A stretch of DNA of 64,000 bases from Kluyvera cryocrescens NBRC 102467 (GTDB lineage Bacteria; Pseudomonadota; Gammaproteobacteria; Enterobacterales; Enterobacteriaceae), in NCBI RefSeq assembly GCF_001571285.1, contig NZ_BCTM01000020.1:47472-111471 (forward strand), written 5' to 3'. The translations under genes and the position numbers were made by a program. Below the pieces are notes generated by a model. That model was not told the DNA's origin. It made no database searches and saw only the letters and a list, made by a program, of their open reading frames with translations. Of the stretch, positions 29,960 through 38,388 are shown one piece after another. Position 1 is the stretch's first letter, and every line of letters begins with the position of its first letter.

Positions 29960-30628
29960 ATGCGTACTCAAGCGTTTTTCAAAGTGGCCGCCCTCGTCGG
30001 TATGTTAGCCTTGGCTGGCTGCGCCTCAAAAACGACGGCACCTGAACAATACTCAGGGTTTTTAAAAGATTATTCCGGTCTTAAAGAAGCAACAACGGCA
30101 TCAGGAAAAACGGAACTGCGCTGGATCTCTCCGGATTTCAAATCGTCTAACTACGACAGCGTCGTCTACAATCCGGTAACCTATTACCCGGTCCCGAAAC
30201 CCACAACCCAGGTGGGACAAAAAGCGTTAGCGGACATTCTGGCCTACACCAATACCGAATTAAAAAAAGCGCTTAGTGAACGTAAACCTTTGGTCACCAA
30301 AGCGGGTCCACACAGCCTGATCTTCCGTGGTGCGATAACCGCGGTAGACTCCAGCAAAGAAGGCTTGCAGTTCTATGAGGTGATTCCAATTGCGATGGTT
30401 GTTGCGGGTACCGAAGCGGCCACCGGCCACCGCACCATGGACACCAACCTTTATTTTGAAGGTGAGGTGATTGATGCAACGACCAACAAACCGGTTATTA
30501 AGGTTGTGCGTAAAGGTGAAGGCAAGAATCTCTCCAACTCAAATACGCAGTTGACGCTGGATACGTTGAAACAGGTTATTGATGATATGGCCGTCGATGC
30601 CGTTAAATTCGACCCGACACAAAAATAA
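29960..30628 (+). CDS. ydcL: Lipoprotein YdcL (DUF3313)
   Basis: From ATG 29960 the product is 222 aa, as in E. coli YdcL; a further upstream start is in frame but not needed. The lipobox is LAGC with Cys22 (ALVGMLALAGCASK). The DUF3313 body is conserved: YSGFLKDYSGLKEATTASGK, PVTYYPVPKPTTQVGQKALADI, SLIFRGAITAVDSSKEGLQFYEVIPIAMVVAGT. Function unknown, probably outer-membrane anchored. Confidence 0.94.
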   Translation: MRTQAFFKVAALVGMLALAGCASKTTAPEQYSGFLKDYSGLKEATTASGKTELRWISPDFKSSNYDSVVYNPVTYYPVPKPTTQVGQKALADILAYTNTELKKALSERKPLVTKAGPHSLIFRGAITAVDSSKEGLQFYEVIPIAMVVAGTEAATGHRTMDTNLYFEGEVIDATTNKPVIKVVRKGEGKNLSNSNTQLTLDTLKQVIDDMAVDAVKFDPTQK

Positions 30629-30643
30629 CACAACGATATTCCA

Positions 30644-30676
30644 TAAAAAAAGGCGGCATATTTTGCCGCCTTTTTA
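30644..30676. terminator. Intrinsic terminator of ydcL
   Basis: An A-run, GGCGGCA, a TATT loop, TGCCGCC and a T-run form a classic terminator that can act in both directions. Confidence 0.92.
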
Positions 30677-30740
30677 ATTTACCCACTACTCTGCGCCGGT
30701 CTTTTTTGACGACGGGGCAAAAAACAATAACGGTAAACCA

Positions 30741-31640
30741 TTATGCTCGGCTGGCAAACGGCATTCGCCAGATCTGCGGTTTAGCAAACATCACCAGATT
30801 ACCCAGCAAAATTAATACCAGGCCAATGATGGCATTTGCGTGCCACTGATATCCCTCGTACATCGTCGACAGCGTCAGGGCGACCAACGGGAACAGCAGG
30901 GTGCTGTAGGCGGCGTTGCTGGCGCCGATTCGCCCAACCAGGGTGAAGTAAACCCCAAACGCAATAACTGAACCAAAAATAGCGAGATACAAAAGCGCAC
31001 CCACGTAGCTCACCGTCCACTGAATCGCGAAGCTATCGCCACGCAGCATGGCGATGACGCCGATAATCGCGGTGCCGTACAGCATCGCCCAGGTGTTGGT
31101 GGTCAAGGTCTCCAGCCCACGGCGCTGATGGCGCATGCTCAGCATATTGCCGAGCGAAAAACCGTAGGTACCCAATGCACTCAGTAAAATGCCTGCCAGT
31201 AGGGTGCTACTCATGCCAACGGCGCGTAAATCCTGCCAGAACAGAATAATGATTCCCGCAAGTCCCAAAAAAGCGGCGAGATAAAAACGCTTGGGCGGCG
31301 TCTGGCGATAAAACAGGAAACTGTTAATCGCGTTAAACAGCACTGCCATCGAGAAGATCACCGATTCCAGCCCAGTGTTAATCCATTTGGCGGCGGTGTA
31401 AAAACAAAGGAAGTTAAAGCCGAACACACAGCAGCCCTGCAGCACGCAGAACAGATGGTCGCGCAAGGTCATTGGGCGCAGGCGTCGCAGGCATAGCAAA
31501 ATCGTCAACATGGTGACGCTGGCAATCGCAAAGCGCCAGAAAATCGATACCGCCTCTGGTACCGGGCCCTGTTGTAAAAAGATAGCAATCCAGGTTGTTC
31601 CCCAGATAACCACCACCAGCGCATAAAGCAGTGCGTTCAT
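30741..31640 (-). CDS. EamA/DMT-superfamily transporter
   Basis: The 299-aa protein has ten predicted helices in two EamA repeats (LLYALVVVIWGTTWIAIF... and LLAGILLSALGTYGFSLGNM...). Such proteins export amino acids or metabolites. GAGGACTT precedes ATG 31640. Divergent from an AraC-type regulator with 180 bp between them, so the regulator probably controls it. Substrate unknown. It takes the place of the K-12 gene ydcM. Confidence 0.9.
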   Translation of the reverse strand: MNALLYALVVVIWGTTWIAIFLQQGPVPEAVSIFWRFAIASVTMLTILLCLRRLRPMTLRDHLFCVLQGCCVFGFNFLCFYTAAKWINTGLESVIFSMAVLFNAINSFLFYRQTPPKRFYLAAFLGLAGIIILFWQDLRAVGMSSTLLAGILLSALGTYGFSLGNMLSMRHQRRGLETLTTNTWAMLYGTAIIGVIAMLRGDSFAIQWTVSYVGALLYLAIFGSVIAFGVYFTLVGRIGASNAAYSTLLFPLVALTLSTMYEGYQWHANAIIGLVLILLGNLVMFAKPQIWRMPFASRA

Positions 31641-31819
31641 AAGTCCTCACATCCCATAACGATTAGTCATCCAGTCTGACGCGAGCAGATGGCTGGCGCT
31701 TGCAGATGGTTGCGAGCGACTTGCATATTCTTGCGGTTTTTTATCAGACGTGACGCGCAGAGTGCTGGAATCCCGGCCGCACAGGCTCTAGACTGGAGCC
31801 ATTGATATTTGTGGCTGAT

Positions 31820-32701
31820 ATGTTAATGACCCACACCTACGCGACGTTTGAAAGATTACAAAGTCAGAATGCCGTTCTGAGGGAAACTGTCGCGCTCAAT
31901 TCCGGGATCCAACTTGCGGCCTGGTACAATAAATGCGACAACCTGACGGTGCAGAGCGACCATCACACCCTCAGCCTGTACGTCGCCGATGGGTATGAAA
32001 GCTATCAGAAAACGCCCCACGGCTGGAAAAACGGCGGCGGGCCGGATCGTTTTTGTCTGATGCCGCAGGATAGCGAATCAACGTGGGATATCCGCGGTGA
32101 TTTGTCGTTTGTGCATCTTTACTGCACCGAAGAACACCTGCGTAAGGTGGGTGAACAGGTATGGGATCGCAGTCCGGCCTCGCTTAATCTCGACGAACAA
32201 ATTTTTGGCGATGATGCCAAAATCACCTTACTGTATCGCCAGTTTTTGCTGAGCTATGACTGGCAGCAGGCGGCAAACCAACTGACGCTCAGCAGCGCCA
32301 GTACGCTGCTGCTGACGCATTTGCTGCAGAATTATGCCAACGTCAAATGGCGATTGCCGACGGTCACCGGAGGCCTGTCGCCGGGCGTGCTGCGTAATAC
32401 GCTGGAGTATATTGATGCCCATCTCTCCACGCCGCTGACGCTGGCGGATCTAGCGGCACAGGCGAATCTGAGTGAATACCACTTTGCGCGGATGTTCCGC
32501 CAATCGGCAGGGCTGGCGCCGCATCAATACGTCATGCAGCGGCGAATGGATAAAGCGCAACAGCAGGTTCGTTACACCACGCTGCCGCTCACCGAAATCG
32601 CGCTGAACTGTGGTTTTAGCTCGGCCAGCCACTTTAGCAATCGCTTCAAGGCGGCAACCGGCAGCACACCTTCCCAGCTACGCACCGCGCTTGCGGGATA
32701 A
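31820..32701 (+). CDS. AraC-family transcriptional regulator
   Basis: The C-terminal third has the two-HTH AraC domain: TLADLAAQANLSEYHFARMFRQSAGLAPHQYV and LPLTEIALNCGFSSASHFSNRFKAATGSTPSQL. The N-terminal domain is a cupin-like effector module (ESTWDIRGDLSFVHLYCTEEHL). The start is uncertain: ATG 31820, ATG 31826 or TTG 31802; none has a good ribosome site. Divergent from the EamA transporter, the probable target. The 3' end overlaps the convergent ydcO by 24 bases. Confidence 0.88.
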   Translation: MLMTHTYATFERLQSQNAVLRETVALNSGIQLAAWYNKCDNLTVQSDHHTLSLYVADGYESYQKTPHGWKNGGGPDRFCLMPQDSESTWDIRGDLSFVHLYCTEEHLRKVGEQVWDRSPASLNLDEQIFGDDAKITLLYRQFLLSYDWQQAANQLTLSSASTLLLTHLLQNYANVKWRLPTVTGGLSPGVLRNTLEYIDAHLSTPLTLADLAAQANLSEYHFARMFRQSAGLAPHQYVMQRRMDKAQQQVRYTTLPLTEIALNCGFSSASHFSNRFKAATGSTPSQLRTALAG

Positions 32702-33844
32702 CAGCGCAAAGCTTATCCCGCCAATCACTAAGCCCCAGAATGCGGAACCAATGCCAGCCAGCGTGATACCGCTGGCGGTGACCAGAAACGTCACCAGCGC
32801 CGCATCGCGCTCGTGCTCGTTTTTCAACGACTGGAACAGGCTGCCACCGAGCGTGCCCAGCAGCGCTAATCCAGCCAGCATCTGGATCCATACGCCAGGC
32901 AGTGCCGCCATGAGTGCAGTGATAGAACCGCCGAAAATCCCCGCAATCAGATAGAACACACCCGCAGCGGCCGCTGCCTGCCAGCGCTTTTGCGGATCCT
33001 GATGCGCGTCCGGGCTTTGGCAAATCGCGGCGGTGATGGCGGCGATACAGACAGAGTAGACGCCGAAGGGGGCTAAAAGCAGGCCAAATGCGCCGCTGAT
33101 AACAATCAGTGGCGATATCGGCACGCGGTAACCTGAAGCCTGAAGCGTGGCGAGACCGGGGGCGTTTTGCGACGCCATGGTTACCAGAAAGAACGGAATA
33201 CCGATACTCAACAGTTGGGTGATGGCAAAATGAGGCGCAATAAACTGCGGCACGACAACGGCCATGCTCAACGCATTTGTGACAACGTCACCTTTTGCCG
33301 TCGCCACAAGAATACCCATCGCCAGTGCCGCAACGACCGCATAGCGAGGAGCCAATGCTTTAAACAACAGCCAGGCCACCAGCATGCTGCCACACAGCAG
33401 CAGATGCCCCTGTAGCGTAGCGAATGCCTGAAGGCCAAAACGCAGTAAAATACCGGCCAGCATGGCGGCGGCCAGCGAATGGGGGATCAGCTTCATCAGC
33501 CTGGCGAACCAGCCGGTTAAACCACACAGTACAATCAGCGCATTGGCAAAGATAAAAATCCCCACCGCATCATTGAGCGTCGCCCCCTGTAAACTCCCGA
33601 CCAGTAGGGCCGCGCCGGGCGTGGACCAGGCGGTGAGAATTGGGACTTTGCGCCACAGCGTCAGTGCCAGCGTACTGACACCCATCGCCAGGCCCAGCGC
33701 CGTCATCCAGCCGGAAATTTGCCCCGCCGTGGCGCCAGCCGCAGCGGCGGCCTGCCAGATAATAGCGGCGGAACTGGCATAGCCCACGAGGACGGCAACG
33801 AAACCGGCGAGCAGAGTCGGAAAAGGAACGGGGGCAAATCGCAT
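32678..33844 (-). CDS. ydcO: BenE-family inner-membrane transporter YdcO
   Basis: This 388-aa member of the benzoate:H+ symporter (BenE) family is highly similar to E. coli YdcO (391 aa): LLAGFVAVLVGYASSAAIIWQAAAAAGATAGQISGWMTALGLAMGVSTL, LTAWSTPGAALL and PHSLAAAMLAGILLRFGLQAFATL. It has about eleven helices. The natural substrate is not proven; benzoate is the family precedent. Divergent from sutR with a perfect palindrome between them. Confidence 0.93.
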   Translation of the reverse strand: MRFAPVPFPTLLAGFVAVLVGYASSAAIIWQAAAAAGATAGQISGWMTALGLAMGVSTLALTLWRKVPILTAWSTPGAALLVGSLQGATLNDAVGIFIFANALIVLCGLTGWFARLMKLIPHSLAAAMLAGILLRFGLQAFATLQGHLLLCGSMLVAWLLFKALAPRYAVVAALAMGILVATAKGDVVTNALSMAVVVPQFIAPHFAITQLLSIGIPFFLVTMASQNAPGLATLQASGYRVPISPLIVISGAFGLLLAPFGVYSVCIAAITAAICQSPDAHQDPQKRWQAAAAAGVFYLIAGIFGGSITALMAALPGVWIQMLAGLALLGTLGGSLFQSLKNEHERDAALVTFLVTASGITLAGIGSAFWGLVIGGISFALLSRKRGA

Positions 33845-33886
33845 GGCGGTGTCTCTTGTGCGTTATAACATCCACTCACTGTAGCA

Positions 33887-33906
33887 TTGTGCGCTATAGC
33901 GCACAA
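33887..33906. promoter_or_regulatory. Perfect 20-bp palindrome between ydcO and sutR, probable SutR operator
   Basis: TTGTGCGCTATAGCGCACAA is a perfect inverted repeat in the 137-bp divergent region. A degenerate second copy starts TTGTGCGTTATAAC at 33856. XRE-cupin regulators usually bind such palindromes beside their own gene, so autoregulation and control of ydcO are expected. Confidence 0.75.
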
Positions 33907-33981
33907 GTGAGGTGGTTGATTTGCTAAAATGTGCTGCGGTGAGTGGGGTATACTGGCTACGGGCCATGAAACGGAGGTGGA

Positions 33982-34557
33982 ATGAATATTGCGCAACATC
34001 TTGCTGCAACGCTGAAAACATTGCGTCAACAGCGCGGCTGGAGCTTGTCAAAACTGGCGGACGAGACCGGCGTATCGAAGGCGATGCTAGGGCAAATTGA
34101 ACGTCACGAATCCAGCCCTACCGTCGCGACGCTGTGGAAAATCGCCACCGGGCTGAATGTGCCATTTTCGGTGTTTATTACCCCGGCGGAACCCAGCGGA
34201 GAGCAGGCTTTCGACCCTCAGCAGCAGGCCATGGTGGTGACGCCAGTATTTCCCTGGGATCCTGAGCTCTGCTTTGATCACTTCTCGATTACCCTGGCAC
34301 CTGGCGCGGTCAGCGAATCGACGCCGCACGAAAAAGGGGTGATTGAGCACGTGGTGGTGATCAGCGGAACGCTGGATATGTTCGTCGAAGGAGAGTGGCG
34401 GCTGCTTTGTGCCGGTGCCGGGTTACGATTTGCAGGCGATCTGGCTCACGCTTACCGCAATAGCGGCGAGCAGACTACGCACTTTCACTCTATTATCCAT
34501 TACCCCAAAGAAAAAGCCGCAGGCAAGCCCGCGGCAAATCACGACAATGAACCATAA
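33982..34557 (+). CDS. sutR: XRE-cupin transcriptional regulator SutR (YdcN)
   Basis: The 191-aa protein has an N-terminal lambda-repressor-like HTH (LKTLRQQRGWSLSKLADETGVSKAMLGQIERHESSPTVATLWKIATGLNVPFS) and a C-terminal cupin (HVVVISGTLDMFVEGEWRLLCAGAGLRFAGDLAHAYRN). E. coli SutR (178 aa) has been linked to sulphur utilisation genes. GGAGGTGGA precedes ATG 33982. The C-terminal tail KEKAAGKPAANHDNEP is longer than in E. coli. Confidence 0.92.
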   Translation: MNIAQHLAATLKTLRQQRGWSLSKLADETGVSKAMLGQIERHESSPTVATLWKIATGLNVPFSVFITPAEPSGEQAFDPQQQAMVVTPVFPWDPELCFDHFSITLAPGAVSESTPHEKGVIEHVVVISGTLDMFVEGEWRLLCAGAGLRFAGDLAHAYRNSGEQTTHFHSIIHYPKEKAAGKPAANHDNEP

Positions 34558-34754
34558 CGTGGCCGTTACGAGGAAGTCCGGAATACGCGATTGACTGTAT
34601 CGTAGCGTGGCGGCGGGTGGAAATGCCGATTCTGGCAATAGGTTGTTGAAAATCATCTATTCGTGGTGTGCTTTGGGGTAAATGATTTCGTCTGTTGTGG
34701 CTTCTGGCTACAATAGGCACATATTTTGTGAACCTACTGGATAATCCCGACTGT

Positions 34755-36716
34755 ATGTACCCGCAGAACGCTCATCTTGAACTTCTTAGCCCCGCCCGCG
34801 ATACGGCGATTGCCCGTGAAGCCATTCTCCATGGCGCTGACGCCGTTTATATCGGTGGTCCGGGATTTGGCGCGCGGCATAATGCCAGCAATAGCCTGCA
34901 GGATATTGCCGACCTGGTGCCGTTTGCCCATCGCTATGGCGCAAAAATCTTCATTACCCTGAATACGATTTTGCATGATGATGAGCTGGAACCGGCGCAG
35001 CAGATGATTACGCGCCTGTATGAAACCGGCGTTGATGCACTGATTGTGCAGGACATGGGGATTTTGCAGCTTGATATCCCGCCTATCGAACTGCACGCCA
35101 GCACCCAATGCGATATTCGTAGCGTAGAAAAAGCCAAATTCCTCTCCGACGTCGGTTTTAGCCAGATTGTACTGGCGCGCGAGCTGAACCTGTCGCAGAT
35201 AAAAGCCATCCATGATGCCACGGATGCCACCATCGAATTTTTCATCCACGGCGCGCTGTGCGTGGCTTATTCCGGGCAGTGCAATATCTCTCATGCCCAG
35301 ACCGGGCGCAGCGCTAACCGGGGGGATTGCTCACAGGCCTGCCGTTTGCCGTATACGCTCAAAGACGATCAGGGCCGCGTAGTGGCGTTTGAAAAACACC
35401 TGTTGTCGATGAAAGATAACGATCAGACCGCCAACCTCGGTGCGCTGATCGACGCCGGCGTTCGCTCTTTCAAGATTGAAGGGCGCTACAAAGACATGAG
35501 CTACGTGAAGAACATTACGGCGCACTATCGCCAAATGCTGGATTCGCTGATTGAGGCGCGCGGTGGATTTACCCGTTCTTCAGCGGGTCGAACGGAACAC
35601 TTCTTCGTGCCATCGACCGATAAAACCTTCCATCGTGGCAGCACCGATTATTTCGTTAATGAACGGCAAATGAACATCGGCGCGTTCGATTCGCCGAAAT
35701 TTGTCGGCCTGCCGGTCGGCGAAGTGCTGAAGGTCAATAAAGATACGTTGGAAGTTGAAGTCACTGAGCCGCTGGCAAACGGTGATGGCCTGAATGTGTT
35801 GATTAAGCGTGAAGTTGTCGGCTTCCGGGCCAATACTGTGGAAAAAATCGGTGAAAACCGCTATCGGGTAAAACCGAATGAAATGCCTGCCGATCTCTAC
35901 AAAGTTCGCCCGAATCAGGTCCTCAACCGTAACCTCGATCATAACTGGCAGCAGGCGCTGTTGAAGACTTCCAGCGAACGGCGTGTCGCCGTCGATATCA
36001 CGCTTTCCGGCTGGCGTGAACAATTGATTCTGACGCTGACCAGTGAAGAGGGGATTTGCGTCACTCATACCCTCGACGGTGAATTTACGGCCGCCAACAA
36101 CAGCGAAAAAGCGTTGCAGCAGCTGCAGGATGGCGTGAGCAAGCTTGGGCAAACCATATACTACGCGCGTGACGTGGACGTGATGTTGCCCGAGGCGCTG
36201 TTTGTGCCCAACAGTTTGCTCAACCAGCTGCGCCGTGAAGCGGTGGAAATGCTCGACCAGGCGCGGCTGGCGGCCTATACCCGCGGGCAACGTAAAGCCG
36301 TTTCAAATCCGCCACCGGTGTATCCGGATAGCCATTTGAGCTTCCTGGCCAACGTCTACAATCATAAAGCGCGGGAATTTTATCATCGCTATGGCGTGCA
36401 GTTGATTGATGCGGCCTATGAGGCGCATGAAGAGAAAGGCGATGTGCCGGTGATGATCACCAAACATTGCCTGCGCTTTGCGTTCAATCTTTGTCCTAAG
36501 CAGGCCAAAGGCTCAATCAAGAGCTGGAAAGCGACGCCGATGCAGTTAATCAATGGCGATGAAGTGCTGACGTTGAAATTTGACTGCCGCCCCTGCGAAA
36601 TGCATGTGATTGGTAAGATGAAAAACCACATTCTGAAGATGCCGCTGCCGGGCAGCGTGGTGGCATCGGTCAGCCCGGATGATTTACTGCGGACGCTGCC
36701 AAAGCGCCGGGGATAA
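34755..36716 (+). CDS. rlhA: 23S rRNA C2501 hydroxylase RlhA (YdcP), U32 peptidase-family fold
   Basis: From ATG 34755 the protein is 653 aa, the E. coli length; an earlier in-frame start would add 20 residues. RlhA, a member of the collagenase-like U32 family, hydroxylates cytidine 2501 of 23S rRNA with prephenate as a co-substrate in E. coli. Family signature ELHASTQCDIR...FIHGALCVAYSGQC and conserved cysteines in GDCSQACRLPY and FNLCPKQAKG...FDCRPCEMHV are present, the latter likely iron-sulphur ligands. 197 non-coding bases separate it from sutR. Confidence 0.94.
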   Translation: MYPQNAHLELLSPARDTAIAREAILHGADAVYIGGPGFGARHNASNSLQDIADLVPFAHRYGAKIFITLNTILHDDELEPAQQMITRLYETGVDALIVQDMGILQLDIPPIELHASTQCDIRSVEKAKFLSDVGFSQIVLARELNLSQIKAIHDATDATIEFFIHGALCVAYSGQCNISHAQTGRSANRGDCSQACRLPYTLKDDQGRVVAFEKHLLSMKDNDQTANLGALIDAGVRSFKIEGRYKDMSYVKNITAHYRQMLDSLIEARGGFTRSSAGRTEHFFVPSTDKTFHRGSTDYFVNERQMNIGAFDSPKFVGLPVGEVLKVNKDTLEVEVTEPLANGDGLNVLIKREVVGFRANTVEKIGENRYRVKPNEMPADLYKVRPNQVLNRNLDHNWQQALLKTSSERRVAVDITLSGWREQLILTLTSEEGICVTHTLDGEFTAANNSEKALQQLQDGVSKLGQTIYYARDVDVMLPEALFVPNSLLNQLRREAVEMLDQARLAAYTRGQRKAVSNPPPVYPDSHLSFLANVYNHKAREFYHRYGVQLIDAAYEAHEEKGDVPVMITKHCLRFAFNLCPKQAKGSIKSWKATPMQLINGDEVLTLKFDCRPCEMHVIGKMKNHILKMPLPGSVVASVSPDDLLRTLPKRRG

Positions 36717-36728
36717 ACGGCAAGAGAT

Positions 36729-36766
36729 AAAAAGGCCGGAAAGTGGTGACACTCCCCGGCCTTTTT
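36729..36766. terminator. Bidirectional intrinsic terminator between rlhA and the His-rich gene
   Basis: AAAAAGGCCGG and CCGGCCTTTTT form a stem of six GC pairs flanked by A- and T-runs, placed between two convergent genes. Confidence 0.92.
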
Positions 36767-36769
36767 CAC

Positions 36770-37126
36770 TTAGTTATGCTGGCCGTTTGGCGGCGGCAGT
36801 TTGTTATCACCGTCATGTTTTGGCGGCTGACCTTTGCCATCGTGCTGCTGGCCTTTGTTGTCATGCGGTGGCTGGCCTTTACCATCGTGATGCTGACCTT
36901 TTTCGTCACGCGGTGGCTGGCCTTTACCGTCGTGATGCTGACCTTTTTCGTCACGCGGCGGTTGGCTTTTGCCATCGTGGTGCTGCCCCTTATTATCGTG
37001 CGGCGGTTGGCCGTTATGCTGCTGTTCAACCGGTGGCTTTTTCGCTGGCTCCTGATGGTCGGCGGCAAAGGCAGTTGAACACAGACCCATTGCCAGAATG
37101 GCGGATAGGGCAATGACTTTTTTCAT
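36770..37126 (-). CDS. Secreted His-rich tandem-repeat protein, possible periplasmic metal binder
   Basis: The 118-aa product starts at ATG 37126 with GGAG six bases upstream. A signal peptide (MKKVIALSAILAMGLCSTAFAA) should be cleaved after AFA. The mature part is hydrophilic and low in complexity: four near-identical 15-residue units of the form QPPRDEKGQHHDGKG, then QPPKHDGDNKLPPPNGQHN. It holds 13 His and many Asp, Gln, Pro and Lys residues and no hydrophobic core, so it is probably disordered. His-Asp clusters suggest Ni, Cu or Zn binding or acid buffering, in analogy with Asr, but this is inference. It is not the YncJ found here in K-12. Confidence 0.8.
   Translation of the reverse strand: MKKVIALSAILAMGLCSTAFAADHQEPAKKPPVEQQHNGQPPHDNKGQHHDGKSQPPRDEKGQHHDGKGQPPRDEKGQHHDGKGQPPHDNKGQQHDGKGQPPKHDGDNKLPPPNGQHN
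36835..37020 (-). repeat. 45-bp tandem repeats in the His-rich gene
   Basis: About four copies of a 45-bp unit encode the QPPxDxKGQHHDGKG repeat. The two central copies are nearly identical in DNA (matching blocks begin at 36887 and 36932), indicating recent unequal duplication; copy number is likely to vary between strains. Confidence 0.85.
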
Positions 37127-37252
37127 GACGTACTCCATACTGTGCTTTCGCGGATGAGCTTAGTTGGCGCTCAAATCATGGAGTAATTGTGAAGGCCCGG
37201 TGGATTCGGAATACTCCGGGCGGTTTGTATAAAATACCCTCGACGTGTTAAT

Positions 37253-37378
37253 TCAGGATTTAAATCCGGCGGCGGTCATCAGTATGCGAAACAATCCTCC
37301 CACCACCGTCAGCGCCAGCACGCTTCCTCCCCAAAGAACGAGCAACCAAAAAATCCGCGAAACCCACTGATTTTTCAT
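37253..37378 (-). CDS. DUF2474 small membrane protein, accessory subunit of CioAB-type bd oxidase
   Basis: This 41-aa frame is MKNQWVSRIFWLLVLWGGSVL followed by ALTVVGGLFRILMTAAGFKS, with one transmembrane helix. Its ATG shares one base with the cydB-type stop codon (TGATG), so it is translated with the oxidase. DUF2474 proteins occur directly after CioB genes and play the part that CydX has in cytochrome bd-I. Sequence and position agree; the assembly role is inferred from the family. Confidence 0.88.
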   Translation of the reverse strand: MKNQWVSRIFWLLVLWGGSVLALTVVGGLFRILMTAAGFKS

Positions 37379-38388
37379 CAATGATACCCCTCATCTTGCG
37401 GTACTTTGCCGCGAAACACGTAGTAGCTCCAGAAGGTGTAAACCAGGATCACCGGAATAATAAACAGCGCGCCGATTAGCATGAATTCCTGGCTTTGTTC
37501 AGGAGCGGCGGCCTGCCACAGCGTGATGGACGGTGGAATGATGGCCGGCCAGATGCTGATCCCCAGCCCGCTAAAGCCTAAAAAGACCAGCACTAGCGTC
37601 AGGATAAAGGGCTGCGCGTGGCTCGCCTCACGCCCGAGATGGCGCCAGATCAGGGCGCTGGCGGCAATCACCAGCAGAGGTACCGGCAGTAAATAATAGA
37701 GATTCGGCAGGCTAAACCAGCGTTCGGCAATCTGCGGATGAATCTGTGGCGTCCATAAGCTGATGACGGCGATAATTGCCAAAAGTGCAATCAATAGGCC
37801 ACGCGCATGTTTACGCATGGTACTTTGCAGCGTGGATTCGCTTTTCATGACCAGCCAGGTGGCCCCCAGCAACGCATAGGCCACCACCAGGCCCACGCCG
37901 CAAAACAGTGTAAAGGGCGTCAGCCAACTAAACGGCCCGCCGCTGTAGCTGCGTCCGCTTACCTCGAAACCGTTAATCACCGCACCGACGACAATCCCCT
38001 GGCAGAAGGTTGCCAGAATAGAGCCGCACATAAAGGCCTTATCCCAGAATGGACGATGTGATGGGGTGGCGTTGAAACGAAATTCAAAGGCCACGCCGCG
38101 GAATATCAGCCCCACCAGCATCAGCGTCAATGGGATGGTGAGTGCGTCGATAATCACCGCGTACGCCAGAGGGAACGCGCCAAATAATCCTGCGCCACCG
38201 AGAACCAGCCAGGTTTCGTTGCCATCCCAAACGGGGGCCACGCTATTGACCATCAGATCGCGATCCTGGGGACTGCGGGTAAAGGGAAACAGGATGCCAA
38301 TCCCCAGATCAAAGCCATCCATGACGATATACATCAGCGTGGCGAAGACAATAATCACAAACCAGATGATGGAGAGGTCGATGCTCAT
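37378..38388 (-). CDS. cioB: Cytochrome d ubiquinol oxidase subunit II (CioB/CydB type)
   Basis: This 336-aa inner-membrane protein is of the short CydB class found with CioA. Typical parts are IIWFVIIVFATLMYIVMDGFDLGIGILFPF, APVWDGNETWLVLGGAGLFGAFPLAYA and GIVVGAVINGFEV. It pairs with subunit I, overlapping it by four bases (ATGA). Together they form a quinol oxidase that reduces O2 without proton pumping and, in CioAB enzymes, resists cyanide. The gene symbol follows the Pseudomonas naming; cydB or appB-like would also be used. Confidence 0.92.
   Translation of the reverse strand: MSIDLSIIWFVIIVFATLMYIVMDGFDLGIGILFPFTRSPQDRDLMVNSVAPVWDGNETWLVLGGAGLFGAFPLAYAVIIDALTIPLTLMLVGLIFRGVAFEFRFNATPSHRPFWDKAFMCGSILATFCQGIVVGAVINGFEVSGRSYSGGPFSWLTPFTLFCGVGLVVAYALLGATWLVMKSESTLQSTMRKHARGLLIALLAIIAVISLWTPQIHPQIAERWFSLPNLYYLLPVPLLVIAASALIWRHLGREASHAQPFILTLVLVFLGFSGLGISIWPAIIPPSITLWQAAAPEQSQEFMLIGALFIIPVILVYTFWSYYVFRGKVPQDEGYH

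Noticed and set aside
36835..37020. Regular 45-bp repeats that might be a CRISPR array
   Set aside because: There are no unique spacers; the repeats are contiguous and in frame within a secreted protein.
36770..37138. Calling the His-rich gene yncJ from its position after rlhA
   Set aside because: Its sequence is a His-rich repeat protein and shows no similarity to the YncJ sequence I know.
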